Shown: piece by piece, positions 1 through 8,172 of the stretch
How positions within the stretch are numbered: the first letter of the stretch is position 1
How the letters are laid out: each line of letters starts with the position of its first letter
Program-made: the position numbers and the translations under genes
The notes under the pieces: generated by a model
What the model was told of the DNA's origin: nothing
The model's database searches: none
Seen by the model: the letters and a program-made list of their open reading frames with translations, nothing else
NCBI GenBank assembly: GCA_903905065.1
Contig: CAIVEW010000044.1
Location: 209,468 to 273,467, forward strand
Direction: 5' to 3'
Length of the DNA stretch: 64,000 nucleotides
Source of the DNA: an uncultured Bacteroidota bacterium
Lineage (GTDB): Bacteria > Bacteroidota > Bacteroidia > Chitinophagales > Chitinophagaceae

Positions 1-151
1 ATGCCGTAAGATCGAAAGTCTGCTCCTGTAACATACAAGTATTATTAAATAACACAATAAGCCGCTGCGGCTCTCTTCATGCAATATAAAACAATAAAAT
101 TCAATCTTAAAGCCTAGCCTGATTTATTCTATTGTTAATTATCGGGGTGAC

Positions 152-183
152 CTCACCCTGGCCCTCTCCGAAGGAGGGGTGAG
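152..183. repeat. Imperfect hairpin repeat of the CTCACCC/GGGTGAG type
   Basis: CTCACCC at 152-158 pairs with GGGTGAG at 177-183, and CTCC with GGAG around a GAA loop. A related segment with GGGGAGAGGGTGA occurs near 2315-2328, so this looks like a dispersed intergenic repeat rather than a site belonging to one gene. Confidence 0.45.
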
Positions 184-210
184 GGTGAATGAGTTATGCA
201 GAGAATCAAA

Positions 211-231
211 CGCCGCTCCGGGAAAGCGGCG
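211..231 (-). terminator. Possible weak terminator hairpin
   Basis: CGCCGCT at 211-217 pairs with AGCGGCG at 225-231, about 100 bases past the stop of the minus-strand outer-membrane gene. Read on the minus strand it is followed by only a short T-rich run (TTTGATT), so termination is uncertain. Confidence 0.25.
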
Positions 232-332
232 GCCTTTGGCTTTTTAAGCGAAAGCTCAATAGAAATTCGAACTTGAAGCGTGCTATGGCCACAGGTGCTA
301 ATAATAACAATCAAGCCGGACAACAATTTTTA

Positions 333-2204
333 TTATTGCGAATTAAGCTGCACAAGGTCTGGGGCGGTGATATAGTTGCTGGAATAGCGGTAGCGGATGT
401 TGCCGTTGAGGACTACTTTGAATCCTTTCATGTTGTTAGGGGCAACGGGGAAGAAGTAGGCGCGGAGTTCTATGGTCTCGAATACGAGGTTCTCGTTGCG
501 GCCACGCAGGCCACCGCCTACGCTGCTGTAGAGGGCGGAACGGGAGTAGGGGCCGTTTTCCGGGGTGATGAGGCTGAGATCGCCATAAGGGAATGGCGCA
601 AACTGGAAGCCGAGCAGTTTGAATTTGAGGTAGAACTCGGTCTCTAGCTGTAAGCTGAGCCGGCGGGTTCCATAAGCGGAATCTGAGAGGAAGCCGCGGA
701 GGCCGAAATAATTATCTATGCGCAGCCGTGCATAGGTGACGCGGTTGTATAGCTGGGTATAGCTGAGGTTTATATATTGGCGGATCTTGGTGCTGTTGAG
801 AAAGAAGATACGGCTGTATGCTGTGGCGCCAATGAGGAAACTGCCATCCTGCACTTTGTTTTTGTAGAGAAAGCCGCCGCTGCGCAGGAAGAGCTGGATA
901 AAATCGCCCTGGCTGGTGGCGATATAATCGGTGGCGTTGACGCCTGCATAGGGGCGCTGCAGGTTTAGCTGCTCATGCCAGCCGGTAGTGACAGCGATGT
1001 TATAACCATAAGGAAGATCCTCGGTGGTGCCGAAACCGTAAATGTATTGGGTTTTATAGTAGTCTTGACGGAAGAAAGTCATCTGTGCCAGCAGGGCACG
1101 GGAGCTATTAAAAACGGGATCGAAACGGGGGCCGGTTGGGGTGAGCACTTGCGGCGGGAGCTGCGAAAAGTCGCGGTTATAATAACGGAAAGAGAGAAAG
1201 CGGCGATCGCGGATGCCATTATTGGTTGCCGTGAGTTTTTTGATACCAATATTGTAACCAGCCCAACCATCAAAGAGGATGTACTGATAGGGGTAGACCA
1301 CGCTATCGGGTGTATGGTAAAGGTTGAAGGCCTGGTTGTGGCTGATGGTGAGGCCGCCTGCAAAACGGGAGTATGGCGATACGAGCTGGCGCGTGAGGGT
1401 GAGGTATTCGGTAGATTCTTCTTCGTGGGTATAGGCGCTGCCGCTCATTACGCTTGCCCCTATGGTGGCGTCGATAAAGGAATGCAGCACATTGTCTTTT
1501 CGGTACAGGCCACCATAGCCCCAGTTGGGATTGCGGTTGTAGTCATAAAGGCCGCTGACCTCGATCCGCTGGGCCATACCTGCCAGGTTGGCCTCATAAA
1601 CATTAGCGTTGATATGGTTTAGCCCGTTGGACGCGCCGCCGCCGGCAATGCTGAACAGGTCTTTCGTGAATATGCTGACATCAACGGAATCGGGGTTATT
1701 CGGAATGTCGATGATTACAATACGGGCGTCGTGAATGTACTCCAGAGAGCGGATAAAGCGCTCGTTATCGGCCATCATGAAGGCATTGATGGGTGTTCCC
1801 TCCTTGATGAACAGGTTGTCGCGGATCACAAATTTGCGGGAGCTCTTGTGCAGCCGGTTGCCGACGCGGGCTCCCAGGCTATTGTCGCGCAGGCTGGTGT
1901 CATTGAGTGAGCGGTCGAAGTTGTAGGTATTGATATAGATATGGCGAATGATCTTGCCCTGATAAGGCAGGTAAGGGTCTTCACTTTTTCCGTTGAGGTA
2001 GCTGTCGCCCGGGCCGGCATCAGGCGTTTTCTTTACCGAATTTACCGCCTGCTGGAAGATGTTGTTTACAAACTTGTTGTGGGTAAAGTGCAGCTTATTG
2101 AAGTCAACGCTGTCCAGCCGGCCGGTTTTCTGAGCCAAAACATTCCCAGCCGGCAGTATACCGGATAATATAAGCAGGAACGTATATACGGCGGGTCTGC
2201 GCAA
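333..2204 (-). CDS. Outer-membrane beta-barrel protein with N-terminal POTRA-like region (Omp85/BamA-like)
   Basis: This 623-residue protein begins with a signal peptide (about residues 1-24, ending VLAQ). Residues about 85-180 read like a POTRA-type domain (IIRHIYINTYNFD, then a stretch about a favourable FIKEGTPI start and DARIVIIDIP). The rest is rich in alternating aromatic and polar residues, as in an outer-membrane barrel. The Omp85 superfamily inserts or translocates proteins or lipids at the outer membrane; which substrate applies here is unknown. It is too short for BamA itself, which carries five POTRA domains. A second protein of similar plan lies at 46069-47460. The protein does not end in the aromatic residue usual for barrels. 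It follows the regulator gene at 2351-2992 by 146 bases on the same strand and could be a target of that system (inference). Confidence 0.7.
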   Translation of the reverse strand: MRRPAVYTFLLILSGILPAGNVLAQKTGRLDSVDFNKLHFTHNKFVNNIFQQAVNSVKKTPDAGPGDSYLNGKSEDPYLPYQGKIIRHIYINTYNFDRSLNDTSLRDNSLGARVGNRLHKSSRKFVIRDNLFIKEGTPINAFMMADNERFIRSLEYIHDARIVIIDIPNNPDSVDVSIFTKDLFSIAGGGASNGLNHINANVYEANLAGMAQRIEVSGLYDYNRNPNWGYGGLYRKDNVLHSFIDATIGASVMSGSAYTHEEESTEYLTLTRQLVSPYSRFAGGLTISHNQAFNLYHTPDSVVYPYQYILFDGWAGYNIGIKKLTATNNGIRDRRFLSFRYYNRDFSQLPPQVLTPTGPRFDPVFNSSRALLAQMTFFRQDYYKTQYIYGFGTTEDLPYGYNIAVTTGWHEQLNLQRPYAGVNATDYIATSQGDFIQLFLRSGGFLYKNKVQDGSFLIGATAYSRIFFLNSTKIRQYINLSYTQLYNRVTYARLRIDNYFGLRGFLSDSAYGTRRLSLQLETEFYLKFKLLGFQFAPFPYGDLSLITPENGPYSRSALYSSVGGGLRGRNENLVFETIELRAYFFPVAPNNMKGFKVVLNGNIRYRYSSNYITAPDLVQLNSQ

Positions 2205-2270
2205 CTTATTCTTTTAGACAAGAATACACAAAACAAGTTTACCCCACAAGAAAGAGATGTGCAAAAATCG

Positions 2271-2330
2271 GGCCTCGCCCCACGAGCTTCGCTCCTTCGC
2301 TGGCGCGAACTCCCGGGGAGAGGGTGAAGT
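2271..2330. repeat. Dispersed intergenic GC-rich repeat
   Basis: The short gap between two minus-strand genes holds a GC-rich block containing GCCTCGCCCC and, further on, GGGGAGAGGGTGA. It resembles the hairpin element at 152-183. It separates the regulator gene from the barrel gene and may influence read-through. Confidence 0.35.
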
Positions 2331-2350
2331 AGTTTGAAATAAATGCAATG

Positions 2351-2992
2351 TTATTTTACAGATACCACACCTGCTTTTATGGCATACATGGCGAGGCCCG
2401 TGCGAGTAGTGATGTGCAGCTTCTTGAACAGGCTTTCGCGGTAGCCATCTATGGTGCGGGGGCTAAGGCACATCTGGTCGGAGATCTCTTTGTAAGTAAG
2501 CTCTGTGGAACATAAAGAAAGGAAGGCTAGTTCACGGTCAGAGAGTTCGGTATTCATTTTACCGTTGGGGTCGTAGAGTATATTCAGCATACGGCCGGTG
2601 ACCAGTTCGGAATGATAAAAGCCATCTTTGCATATGCGGGTAATGGCCACGCGCAGGTCTTCGGGGTCTGAGTCTTTAAGCACATAGCCGTTGGCGCCGT
2701 TGCGCAGCATTTTTATGATGTTGAGCTCGGTATCATACATAGACAGGGCCAGGATCTTCACATCGGGCCAGCGTTTTTTGATTTCTGCTGCGGTTTCGTA
2801 GCCATTCATCTCAGGCATATTGATGTCCACGATGCATATGTCGGGCAGGGTTGTGGCTGCCTGCAATTTTGAAATCAGCTCCTTTCCGGTTCCGGCTTCT
2901 ATGACCACGGCCATATCTGCGAACTTGGAAAGGATTTCGGATACGCCTTTACGGAGTATGGTATGGTCGTCGGCGAGGGCTATGTTTATCAT
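2351..2992 (-). CDS. Two-component response regulator, NarL/LuxR type
   Basis: 213 residues. The N-terminal receiver domain (about 1-120) has the acidic pair D8/D9, the phosphoacceptor D56 in ICIVDINMPEMNG, the switch residue S84 and the conserved K106. The C-terminal LuxR-type helix-turn-helix (about 148-208) contains the usual LSDRE start and the LSPRTIDGYRESLFKKL recognition segment. It should be a DNA-binding activator controlled by phosphorylation. The histidine kinase gene lies directly upstream on the same strand (157-base gap), so the two probably form one system. Start chosen at the ATG that gives the standard MINIALADDH receiver beginning. Target genes are not evident; the outer-membrane gene downstream is a candidate (inference). 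Confidence 0.93.
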   Translation of the reverse strand: MINIALADDHTILRKGVSEILSKFADMAVVIEAGTGKELISKLQAATTLPDICIVDINMPEMNGYETAAEIKKRWPDVKILALSMYDTELNIIKMLRNGANGYVLKDSDPEDLRVAITRICKDGFYHSELVTGRMLNILYDPNGKMNTELSDRELAFLSLCSTELTYKEISDQMCLSPRTIDGYRESLFKKLHITTRTGLAMYAIKAGVVSVK

Positions 2993-3149
2993 GATTTCCG
3001 TTTTTTATACTGCTGTAAAGATAAAGTTGCGATCAGTTCCCTGATTAAAATTCAGCGCAAACCTCATCTCTGTCATGGCTTGGCAGGGCTCACCATGAGT
3101 ACTGCTATTTTACAAAGGTGATAAGCCTTTATCAAAACAATTTAAATAC

Positions 3150-3932
3150 CTAATTCCCAATTCCCAAATCCAACTTAATGCTTGTTCCTTTATCTTTTTC
3201 TGATGTTACATTCAATGTGCCGTTCAGCAGGCCGGCGCGCATATGCATATTATTAAGGCCTATGCCGCCGGTAGTTTTTTCACTGGCCACAAAGCCGCTG
3301 CCGTTATCGGCAATTGTAACACCAAAAGTCGAGGGCGTGTAGTCGAGGTACACATCAATGGCTGTTGGCGAGGCATGTTTTACGGCGTTGGCAATCCCTT
3401 CCTGTATGATACGAAAGATAAGCAATTCTTTTTCGCTGCCCAAACTGTATTCCTCGCCCTGCTGATGCAACGTACACTTCATTTCCTTGGCCGAGCGTAT
3501 ATATTCCAGGTCTTTTTCCACCGCATCTGCCAGGCCGGCATTGCTTACAAAGGCACTGCTCATGGTGTGGCTGATGTTTCGGAGGTCGTTGATGGCCTTG
3601 CCGAGGAGATCTGTGCAACTGCTGGCCTTGTTCACCGTTTCCTCCTCGTGGCTGCCGCTGCGGATACTATACAACTGCATCTTTACCATACTCAGCAACT
3701 GGCCTACATTGTCATGTATTTCCTCACTGAAGTACTTGAAAGACTGCTCCTGCACTTCGAGCCGGGAAAGGAGGAGCTGGTTTTGATAATTGTTTTCCAT
3801 TTGCTGTTTTTCTAAAAGGTGCTGGAAACGCTTTTTCTTGTGGACGATAAGGAATACGACGAGGGTGAATGCGAAGAGCATCAGTGTTATAGAGCCGATA
3901 ATGAAAACGATCATTGCATTTGATGGGTTCAT
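3150..3932 (-). CDS. Membrane-anchored sensor histidine kinase (HisKA_3 type)
   Basis: 260 residues with a single N-terminal membrane segment (about 8-30), a short coiled linker, a HisKA_3 dimerisation/phosphoacceptor helix with H73 in EEIHDNVGQLL, and a HATPase domain with the N-box (E178 to N182 in IIQEGIANAVKHA), the G1 box DNGSG at 209-213 and the G2 box GGIGLNN at 222-228. There is no periplasmic or PAS sensor region, so the signal probably arrives through a partner. The multi-pass membrane protein encoded immediately upstream overlaps it by four bases and is the obvious candidate (inference). Its product should phosphorylate the NarL-type regulator encoded downstream at 2351-2992. Confidence 0.93.
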   Translation of the reverse strand: MNPSNAMIVFIIGSITLMLFAFTLVVFLIVHKKKRFQHLLEKQQMENNYQNQLLLSRLEVQEQSFKYFSEEIHDNVGQLLSMVKMQLYSIRSGSHEEETVNKASSCTDLLGKAINDLRNISHTMSSAFVSNAGLADAVEKDLEYIRSAKEMKCTLHQQGEEYSLGSEKELLIFRIIQEGIANAVKHASPTAIDVYLDYTPSTFGVTIADNGSGFVASEKTTGGIGLNNMHMRAGLLNGTLNVTSEKDKGTSIKLDLGIGN

Positions 3933-4594
3933 TTTTTTACCATTTTAGGATAAAAAAAGAACACCGAGCCAATGCCTACATAAACACAAATGTTGATGAT
4001 CACCTGTATATTTTGCGCAATATCCATGAGTTTCACATTCTTAGATATGGGAACGATGTACGCCCAAAAAAAGAAAGTGCCACTATACAGAATTAAGAAA
4101 AATACCCAAAACCAGAAATAAGGATCATTATGAACAACAGTTACAAAGTCGTCGGCCAGGATCGTATATAGCGAATACAACGACATAGCGATAACACACA
4201 TGCTTTCCAGTATGAACATGTTCGAATTAAGTCCGGTTTTGGGTTGCAGAAAAACTAAATTGCAATAACCTAATGTGGGCAGTACAATCGCGGACAAGAG
4301 GATGTAAAGCCGTTTCCTGCTAAAGTTTACAGTATTGAGAAAAAATACTGTGATAATGAAAAATTCTACAACGCAATAAACATGATACAGCGGCATGGTA
4401 TTAAAATTAAAGCGTTTGCTGATGTAAACAAGTATCTCATTGATTGCGCCTGTTACCATACATAGATACATTATTTTAATTCCTTTGTCAAATAATTGAA
4501 ATCTGAATGACCCAATTACAATTACTAAAATAAGAGCAGTATAATATGAGTAATCTAAGATCATCTTACTTTTCGGTATTATCCATTCAAACAA
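3929..4594 (-). CDS. Multi-pass membrane protein of unknown function, upstream of histidine kinase
   Basis: 221 residues with about six or seven hydrophobic segments (for example near 18-32, 38-52, 68-88, 94-112, 128-145, 158-175 and 192-213), so an integral inner-membrane protein. I do not recognise a named family. Its stop overlaps the start of the histidine kinase gene by four bases, indicating translational coupling, and the gene upstream ends nine bases before its start. Because the kinase has only one membrane helix and no sensing domain, this protein may be the signal-receiving component (inference). The gene looks AT-richer than its neighbours. Confidence 0.75.
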   Translation of the reverse strand: MFEWIIPKSKMILDYSYYTALILVIVIGSFRFQLFDKGIKIMYLCMVTGAINEILVYISKRFNFNTMPLYHVYCVVEFFIITVFFLNTVNFSRKRLYILLSAIVLPTLGYCNLVFLQPKTGLNSNMFILESMCVIAMSLYSLYTILADDFVTVVHNDPYFWFWVFFLILYSGTFFFWAYIVPISKNVKLMDIAQNIQVIINICVYVGIGSVFFFYPKMVKK

Positions 4595-4603
4595 TTCGAT
4601 GCA

Positions 4604-5794
4604 TTATTTTTTAATTGTATATTTTCGATTGTATATTCTATTGTATCTGTTGCCATACCTGGTATGTTGCCTCTGATGCTTATTTTGCATTCTCTTTACC
4701 CTCGCTGTTTTGCATTGTTTTTGTTTTGGAATATTTCTTTTTATGGGGTCATGTTTTCCGCGGATTTTGTTTAAATCTTCTAAATATTTCAAATCCTGAG
4801 GGTTTTTTGTTTTCTTCAGGTCGTCTAAATATTTTTTATACTCATTCAATATTTTGAGGTACGCGGGACTTTTTCCTTTTGCCAGTATGCTGTTTACAGC
4901 CTGACCCTGATAGTCAATCAGATTGTCATATTGAATACCACATTCAGGGCAAGGCCGGCATGCTTCGAAAGACATTGGGTGGTTGCCAAATACGGTCAAT
5001 GCACTAGTGCCATTAACCGGAATGTGATTCCCATTTACATCTAAGCCCATGAATATTAGCGTATAATTTTCCTGATTTAGGTTGGCATTAAGGTTTGCGT
5101 TTTCACCTAAATAGATTTGTAAGTAAGGAACTGTAGGCGTTGAGTTTAATAGAAAACTTCTCAGCTTTTCCGCATTAAATGAAAAGGATTGTATATAATC
5201 GTTTTCGTTTGCGTTGCTATATATGTTTTGATATGCGACTATCCACGGTTTATAAGTCGATATTGGCTGAAGCAAACTGATTGCTGTTATCGTGGGCGTA
5301 GCAGCAGGAATTAAAGTACTGCTTGCATCAAAATTATCAGGAATGTATGCATCCGGCATTGGTGATGGGGAAGTTGGAGTTGGTGTAGTTGAAGACGTCA
5401 TTGTTGAATTCAGACATGGGACAAATGCACTGGAATAATTGGGGTCATGCATCAGTATTGGCCCACCGGGAACAACGGGGGCGGGAATTGTAGGAACAAT
5501 AATTAATTGGACTGTATTTGTAGCATCTGTGGGGTCAATACCAAAATACACATGAAAATAACTAGTAACACCATCTAACCAAGAGCTATTAAAGTAATTA
5601 ATTATGTCATCGGTGTTAATGATGTATGATGATGGCCTGCCGTCTGGTGCTGGGTTATCAAGATATTGTTGTATATAGTTATGAGAATTTAATCTGCTTG
5701 TATTAGAATTTATAGTTGGTAACGGTGCTAACACTTGTGCGTTACAAAGATTACAGGCGCAAAGAAGTAGAATGCAAAAAACTTTCTTTTTCAT
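4604..5794 (-). CDS. Secreted protein with Cys cluster and strongly basic C-terminal tail, unknown function
   Basis: 396 residues with a signal peptide (about 1-19, ending CNAQ). The middle is rich in Thr, Pro and Ser. A cysteine cluster CRPCPECG lies at about residues 282-289 and might bind metal or form disulfides. The last 45 residues are very rich in Lys, Arg, His and Tyr, which suggests binding to a polyanion such as nucleic acid or polysaccharide (inference). No T9SS tail is present. The gene heads a tightly packed minus-strand set with the membrane protein, kinase and regulator genes downstream. I do not recognise the family. The DNA looks AT-rich compared with the flanking genes, a possible sign of transfer. 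Confidence 0.7.
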   Translation of the reverse strand: MKKKVFCILLLCACNLCNAQVLAPLPTINSNTSRLNSHNYIQQYLDNPAPDGRPSSYIINTDDIINYFNSSWLDGVTSYFHVYFGIDPTDATNTVQLIIVPTIPAPVVPGGPILMHDPNYSSAFVPCLNSTMTSSTTPTPTSPSPMPDAYIPDNFDASSTLIPAATPTITAISLLQPISTYKPWIVAYQNIYSNANENDYIQSFSFNAEKLRSFLLNSTPTVPYLQIYLGENANLNANLNQENYTLIFMGLDVNGNHIPVNGTSALTVFGNHPMSFEACRPCPECGIQYDNLIDYQGQAVNSILAKGKSPAYLKILNEYKKYLDDLKKTKNPQDLKYLEDLNKIRGKHDPIKRNIPKQKQCKTARVKRMQNKHQRQHTRYGNRYNRIYNRKYTIKK

Positions 5795-6209
5795 GATTGT
5801 GTGTTTTTTAAGTGTGAGAAAATAAATATACTTTGTTTGGTTGATAAATTATAATCTATCCGGATTAATAATGTAAAAGTAATGGGTAGCCAGGCTAGTG
5901 CGCACCGTATTTTTCCCGTATTTCTTTAATGTTGATTAAAACGGGTTTTTTCCCGTTCCCTTACCGCGTAAAACAACGCCATTTAATAGAGGTAAAACAC
6001 TACTGAAAACCGCTATAATACGGGACTCAAAGGCTTATTACTGAAGGAAATTTGTGTAAGAATTTAATCAGTTCAAACATAAAAATCTCCAGTTTATGAA
6101 ACCCCAGGCCCCAGTAAAAGCGATCAAGATAGCCGCTGAAAAAGCAGGCCCATGCCAGGCATTCTTCCGAGTTGTAGTCCTGGCGCAGCGTGCAAGGCTG
6201 CTAAGGGCA

Positions 6210-6449
6210 ATGCACTACAAGGCGTGTATTTTGATCTTAGTGTGCATTTTACTGCCTGGTTATGGCGACAACTATGTTACCTACGCGGTAGGTGCTGTGG
6301 CGGCATACACTAGCGGAAGGACGCCAATAAACAATATGGCAGCAAAAAAACATGTAGTAAACGAATCTGTAGCACCCGAACGGTGTAACAAACAGAGCAG
6401 TACTTGCACAAAAAGCGAAGGAATAACGGATGGCTCATTGTGGAACTGA
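6210..6449 (+). CDS. Doubtful small hypothetical protein
   Basis: A possible 79-residue product starts with MHYKACILILVCILLPG, a short hydrophobic segment, and continues with a hydrophilic tail. A purine-rich AAGGGC lies just before the ATG. The frame is also open further upstream to 6096. No family is recognised and composition is not clearly coding, so it may be chance. Confidence 0.2.
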   Translation: MHYKACILILVCILLPGYGDNYVTYAVGAVAAYTSGRTPINNMAAKKHVVNESVAPERCNKQSSTCTKSEGITDGSLWN

Positions 6450-6473
6450 GCGATGCCCGGTTTGGGAATTACC

Positions 6474-6500
6474 TGTCGCACACTTTGAAAGTGTGCGACA
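6474..6500. repeat. Inverted repeat, 12-13 base arms
   Basis: TGTCGCACACTT and its reverse complement face each other around a central TGA. The short spacer and perfect arms would form a stable hairpin upstream of the GHL10 gene. It lacks a T-run, so it is more likely a dispersed palindromic repeat or a protein-binding site than a terminator. Confidence 0.5.
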
Positions 6501-6574
6501 CGTGTGTATAGCCTTGGTATCTTTTTTATACTTTCACATACGAATAGGCCACGCAGGGCCAAGAAATAAAAACT

Positions 6575-8089
6575 ATGCAGCGATCGCTTGTCACTTTTCT
6601 TTTTTCTCTATTAGCAATAACCACACTTCATGCACAGTCGCCGAAGCGGGAGTTTCGGGCTGCATGGATCGCCTCTGTAAGCAATATAGACTGGCCTTCT
6701 AAGCCGGGCCTGCCCGCTATAGAGCAGCAACAGCAGTTTATAGAAAGGCTGGACCAACTGAAGCGGCTGGGCTGCAACGCGGTGATCGTGCAGATACGCC
6801 CCTGCGCGGATGCGTTGTATGACTCCAAAATAGAACCGTGGAGCAACTATCTATCCGGCAGGCAGGGGGAGGCGCCATTCCCTTATTATGATCCATTGGT
6901 TTTCATGATCGCGGAGACACACAAGCGCAACATGGAATTTCATGCGTGGTTCAACCCCTACCGTGCCCTGATGGACAGCAAGCAGCATTCGCCCTCACCA
7001 AAGCATGTAACACGGACCCATCCGGAATGGATCGTAAACTATGGGGGGCAGTCGATAATAGACCCGGGCATCCCTGAGGCAAGACAGTATGTGATAGATG
7101 TGATCACCGATGTTGTAAAACGCTACGACATAGATGCTGTGCATCTCGACGATTATTTTTATCCGTACCGCGTAGCGCATTCAGAATTTGGGGATGGTAA
7201 AAGCTATGCCAAGTACGGGCAGGGCGCTAACCGGGACGACTGGCGGCGAAACAATGTGAGCTTATTTATTTCGCTGCTCAATACTAATATTAAGCATATA
7301 AAGCCATACGTGAAATTGGGTGTGAGCCCGTTTGGCATCTGGCGCAACAGTGATAAAGACCCCGAAGGGTCGAACACAAAGGGTGGTCAGACAAACTATG
7401 ATGACCTGTATGCGGATGTACTACTGTGGATGCAGAAGGGGTGGGTGGACTACCTGCTGCCACAACTATATTGGGAGCACACCAGCCACGCTGCGCCATT
7501 CTCTGTGCTGATGCCCTGGTGGTATGGGCATTGCTACCGGCGGCATGTGTATTATGGGCTGGCGCCCTACCGTATGGTGACCGCCAAAAGTGGTGCATGG
7601 GCGGGAGGCGTAAAAGAACTGATGTGGCAGCTTAGGGATATACGTGGCCAGTGCCCTAATTCGGGATATGCGTTTTTTAGTGCAGCAAGTTTTGACAAGA
7701 TCAAGGCGCCACTGAAAGACAGCCTCCAATATGGGTTCAATAAATATCCTGCTTTAATACCACCTATGGACTGGCTGGACAGCATACCTCCTGCGGCACC
7801 TGTGGTGAACTTGCTTATTACCGGACATTCCGCGACCTTGAATTGGAAGGAAAACAATCCGCAGAAGGAGCCGTTGCGTTATGTAGTATACCGCTTCGTG
7901 AACGGCGAACCGGTGAACCTGGAGCGAAACGACCGGATCTTATCTATACAGCAAGGAACAGAATATGTAGACCCGGATATAGAAAAATATAAGTCGTGTA
8001 CCTACCTGGTTACTGCGCTGGACCGGTTGTGGAATGAGAGCAAGCCCAGTGAAAAGGTGAGCGGGAGCCTGAACCAGGGTATGAAATGA
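6575..8089 (+). CDS. Glycoside hydrolase-like protein of the GHL10 (DUF187/YngK) family
   Basis: 504 residues with a signal peptide (about 1-20, ending LHAQ). Residues about 26-335 match the GHL10 pattern: REFRAAWIASVSNIDWPSKPG at the start, then LGCNAVIVQIRPCADALYDS, EFHAWFNPYRA and the barrel-end motif DAVHLDDYFYPY, where acidic residues of the putative active site lie. The C-terminal 90 residues look like a fibronectin-III-type module (PAAPVVNLLITGHSATLNW). The family is a TIM-barrel group related to glycoside hydrolases, thought to act on cell-surface or wall polysaccharides; the substrate is unknown. The protein is expected in the periplasm or outside. It is convergent with the gene downstream. 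Confidence 0.88.
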   Translation: MQRSLVTFLFSLLAITTLHAQSPKREFRAAWIASVSNIDWPSKPGLPAIEQQQQFIERLDQLKRLGCNAVIVQIRPCADALYDSKIEPWSNYLSGRQGEAPFPYYDPLVFMIAETHKRNMEFHAWFNPYRALMDSKQHSPSPKHVTRTHPEWIVNYGGQSIIDPGIPEARQYVIDVITDVVKRYDIDAVHLDDYFYPYRVAHSEFGDGKSYAKYGQGANRDDWRRNNVSLFISLLNTNIKHIKPYVKLGVSPFGIWRNSDKDPEGSNTKGGQTNYDDLYADVLLWMQKGWVDYLLPQLYWEHTSHAAPFSVLMPWWYGHCYRRHVYYGLAPYRMVTAKSGAWAGGVKELMWQLRDIRGQCPNSGYAFFSAASFDKIKAPLKDSLQYGFNKYPALIPPMDWLDSIPPAAPVVNLLITGHSATLNWKENNPQKEPLRYVVYRFVNGEPVNLERNDRILSIQQGTEYVDPDIEKYKSCTYLVTALDRLWNESKPSEKVSGSLNQGMK

Positions 8090-8130
8090 TCAGGTTAAAG
8101 GTTTAAAGAGGTTTTTTGATTTTTTGTAAA

Positions 8131-8148
8131 GACGCAATGCATTGCGTC
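8131..8148. repeat. Perfect palindrome GACGCAATGCATTGCGTC
   Basis: An 18-base perfect palindrome sits between convergent genes. From memory, the same motif, often flanked by GTAGA/TCTAC, is a widespread dispersed repeat in several phyla. It may also act as a bidirectional transcription barrier here. Confidence 0.7.
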
Positions 8149-8172
8149 TCCTACACAATAGCCTGAACGACC

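Larger units (their letters stand above)
1..332. other. Intergenic stretch at the left edge
   Basis: No convincing gene is seen in these 332 bases. The stretch holds two hairpin-forming segments (152-183 and 211-231) and AT-rich sequence. An open frame running from 189 into the next gene is only the antisense of that gene's 3' end. The upstream neighbour lies outside the window. Confidence 0.6.
5795..6574. other. Long divergent intergenic region (780 bases)
   Basis: This lies between the minus-strand sensor set and the plus-strand hydrolase gene, so it should carry promoters for both. It contains a doubtful small reading frame (6210-6449) and an inverted repeat (6474-6500). No known RNA, tRNA or element was recognised. 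Confidence 0.5.

Noticed and set aside
975..1622. Plus-strand frame of 215 codons
   Set aside because: It is the antisense of the barrel gene at 333-2204, which has signal peptide and domain support.
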